Shown here one piece after another: positions 6,837-8,396 of a stretch of 8,396 nucleotides of DNA. The number at the start of each line of letters is the position of its first letter. Within the stretch, counting starts at the first letter, position 1. The stretch comes from JBBQVO01 sp038211505 (GTDB lineage: Bacteria > Chloroflexota > Dehalococcoidia > DSTF01 > JACRBR01): the NCBI GenBank assembly GCA_038211505.1, contig JBBQVO010000153.1, forward strand, positions 1 to 8,396, in the 5' to 3' direction. Both the position numbers and the translations under genes were made by a program. Under the pieces are notes generated by a model. It had not been told where the DNA came from and ran no database searches. It worked only from the letters and a program-made list of their open reading frames with translations.

Positions 6837-7328
6837 ATGCCAAACACACCCGCCCGAAAGGCCGTCAAGCGCAAGCTATCCGGGAGCATGATCGCGATCA
6901 GCTCCGCAGCGATCGTCGCGGTGTATGCGCTCGGGCGCACGAATACAAGCGCGGTCTCGGACCAGCTCAACGTTGATGCGCCAACCGCGGTCGCCTCGAT
7001 GGCACCGAATTCGCCGGCGAGTGGCACATCGCGCACCCCAACAGTCGTCGACGCCGCGAGCGCAACCTACAAGGATGGATCTTACACCGGCAGCGGCAAC
7101 AGCCGCCATGGCGGCATGCAGGTCAAGGTGGTGATCCAGGGCGGCAAGATTACGTCCGCGAACGTCGTTTCCTGCGGAACGCGCTACCCCTGCTCCGACA
7201 TCGATCCACTGATCAGCGCCGCCGTCTCCAAGCAAGCCGTTCCCACAAACCATGTGTCGGGGGCCACCGACAGCTCCCAGGCCTACAAGCAGGCGGTTAC
7301 CGCTGCGCTGAAGCAGGCGAAGGCGTAG
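6837..7328 (+). CDS. Membrane-anchored FMN-binding domain protein
   Basis: This 163-residue electron carrier is predicted to hold covalent FMN outside the cytoplasmic membrane. A basic N-terminus (PARKAVKRK) precedes one hydrophobic segment (about residues 17-33) acting as signal anchor, then a Ser/Thr/Ala/Pro-rich linker (35-75), then the FMN-binding domain (78-163). That domain starts YKDGSYTGSG, continues GGMQVKVVIQGGKITS and CGTRYPC (Cys113, Cys119), and carries SGATDSS (141-147). In this family ApbE joins FMN by a phosphoester bond to the threonine of SGAT, here Thr144. The acidic residue usual three places before the SGAT serine is Asn138 here. The next gene, 10 nt on, is apbE, which strongly supports flavinylation. 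No Shine-Dalgarno precedes the ATG. AATACT (6825-6830) lies where a -10 box for a leaderless transcript would be. Confidence 0.88.
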   Translation: MPNTPARKAVKRKLSGSMIAISSAAIVAVYALGRTNTSAVSDQLNVDAPTAVASMAPNSPASGTSRTPTVVDAASATYKDGSYTGSGNSRHGGMQVKVVIQGGKITSANVVSCGTRYPCSDIDPLISAAVSKQAVPTNHVSGATDSSQAYKQAVTAALKQAKA

Positions 7329-7338
7329 AAACGCTCCA

Positions 7339-8268
7339 ATGATTCAAGAACTGACCCGCGGCTATCTGCAGACCCGAGTCTTCATGGATACGCCCGTCGC
7401 AATTGAACTCTCAGCTCCAGGGCTCGCCGAGGGCGACTTGGCCGAACGAACGGATCGCGCCTTTGCCTGGTTCGACGAAGTCGAACGTCGTTGCAGTCGC
7501 TTCGATGAAACGAGCGAGCTTCGACGCCTCTCCGATCGCGCAGGCGAGCCGATCGCAGTCTCGGCGCTCTTGTTCAACGCCCTCACCCTATCGCTTGAAG
7601 TAGCGCATCTCACGCGTGGCGCGTTCGATCCGACGATCGGTCGTTCGATGGAACAGGCAGGCTTCGACACGAACTACCTCACGGGCGAACGGGTCACATC
7701 GTCGACCGTGACGGACTCGCGCGGCACATATCACGACATCGTTCTTGATACTGATGCACGGACGGTCACGCTGCTTCGGCCACTGAGGCTGGATCTCGGC
7801 GCGGTGGCGAAGGGGTTCGCCATCGATCTCGCCGGTCGGGAGTTGGACGGGCTCGACGGGTTCGTCATCAACGCCGGCGGCGATATCCTCGCGCGAGGTC
7901 TCAACCCGGATGGAGAGGCGTGGAGGATCGGCGTCCGGCATCCACGCCGGCCTGGCGAGTTGCTCACGTCTCTCCGCATTACGGACGCGGCGGTCTGCAC
8001 GTCGGGGGACTACGAGCGCCGCGACGACGCCGACAACAGCCACCATATTCTCGATCCGGTGAACGGCACATCGAGCCGGGCGGCGTTGAGCGCCACAGTC
8101 ATCGCTCCGACCGCCCTCGTGGCGGATGCTCTCTCGACGGCGGTCTTCGTCCTCGGGCCGGAAGCCGGCCTGGATCTTCTCAGCCGAGAAGGCGTTGATG
8201 GGATGATCGTCGGGCCGGATCTCGGAGTCGTAACCACGGCAGGCATGGAGAAGTACAAACAACGATGA
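7339..8268 (+). CDS. apbE: FAD:protein FMN transferase ApbE
   Basis: ApbE uses FAD as donor to attach FMN to a Ser/Thr in flavoprotein targets, releasing AMP, with Mg2+. The 309 residues are of family length once a signal peptide is discounted. Motifs in order are TRVFMDTPVAIEL (12-24), SRFDETSEL (53-61), FDPTIG (96-101), LDLGAVAKGFAID (151-163), NAGGDI (178-183), TSGDYER (221-227), HHILDPVNG (235-243) and VADALSTA (261-268) with the Mg2+-binding Asp263 and Thr267. No signal peptide or lipobox is seen, so the enzyme looks cytosolic although its likely target is anchored outside; see findings. The ATG at 7339 is needed because the next one (7384) cuts into the first strand. It is 10 nt after the FMN-binding gene and overlaps the next gene by 4 nt (ATGA), a clear operon. 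Confidence 0.93.
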   Translation: MIQELTRGYLQTRVFMDTPVAIELSAPGLAEGDLAERTDRAFAWFDEVERRCSRFDETSELRRLSDRAGEPIAVSALLFNALTLSLEVAHLTRGAFDPTIGRSMEQAGFDTNYLTGERVTSSTVTDSRGTYHDIVLDTDARTVTLLRPLRLDLGAVAKGFAIDLAGRELDGLDGFVINAGGDILARGLNPDGEAWRIGVRHPRRPGELLTSLRITDAAVCTSGDYERRDDADNSHHILDPVNGTSSRAALSATVIAPTALVADALSTAVFVLGPEAGLDLLSREGVDGMIVGPDLGVVTTAGMEKYKQR

Positions 8269-8396
8269 CCTTCGCGACGCCGACCCTCATTGCGACTCAT
8301 CCGTTCGGCCGCTTCCTGCGAACGCCCAAGGGCCTGCTCGTGCTCATCTTCGTCGGATTGCTCGCGGGCGCATGCTTGAGGCTCGACGCCGTTATG
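8265..8396 (+). CDS. Membrane protein, possibly RnfD/NqrB-like (3' partial)
   Basis: Only the first 44 residues are in the window. The ATG overlaps the apbE stop as ATGA, so translation is coupled. After a short polar stretch comes HPFGRFLRTPKG, followed by a hydrophobic helix (LLVLIFVGLLAGA) running towards the edge. A basic cytosolic segment with 'RTPKG' before the first helix is what I would expect of the RnfD/NqrB-like membrane subunits that accompany FMN-binding and ApbE genes. This is suggestive, not proven, from so few residues; a ferric-reductase-like or other multi-spanning redox protein is also possible. It would deliver electrons to, or take them from, the anchored flavin domain. 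Confidence 0.55.
   Translation, partial: MTFATPTLIATHPFGRFLRTPKGLLVLIFVGLLAGACLRLDAVM

Overview
The window looks like GC-rich chromosomal DNA from an uncultured bacterium. The gene content suggests a Chloroflexota (Dehalococcoidia-like) genome: a ClpC with a UVR linker, a stand-alone Lrp-type RAM protein, a small bacterial SET protein, and short GC-rich hairpin repeats between genes. This placement is inference from gene content. No rRNA, tRNA, CRISPR array or transposase was seen.

Layout. Positions 1-1581 (+) hold the C-terminal two thirds of ClpC, followed by a perfect-palindrome terminator. Convergent to it (-) is a small, lower-GC pair of unrecognised genes (2234-1917 and 1916-1656). Both proteins carry the same CxxCG...LCRxH putative zinc pattern. 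A 427-base gene-free stretch follows, with short tandem repeats and then a good promoter. That promoter drives a RAM-only Lrp/AsnC-like protein (2662-2913, +).

From 5928 down to 3006 a minus-strand group runs in the order: SET-domain protein, unrecognised 150-aa protein, low-specificity L-threonine aldolase, DUF3108-like lipoprotein. The gaps are 55 nt, an 11-nt overlap and about 100 nt, so at least the middle pair is probably translated together. Two near-identical REP-like hairpin repeats bracket the lipoprotein gene, and a 4x heptamer repeat lies just upstream of it.

An Lrp/AsnC regulator (6543-6043, -) with a near-consensus promoter is divergent from a plus-strand flavin cassette. The cassette holds a membrane-anchored FMN-binding-domain protein (6837-7328), the flavin transferase ApbE (7339-8268) and the start of a membrane protein (8265 to the window end) that may be RnfD/NqrB-like. 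ApbE would attach FMN covalently to the SGAT threonine of the first protein, giving a one-electron carrier outside the membrane.

Several starts were moved from the longest open frame to internal codons because of Shine-Dalgarno placement or signal-peptide structure (TTG at 2234, 6543 and 3761; ATG at 5351 and 5928). No clearly new system can be proven here. The best candidates for follow-up are the paired zinc-motif proteins and the flavin cassette.
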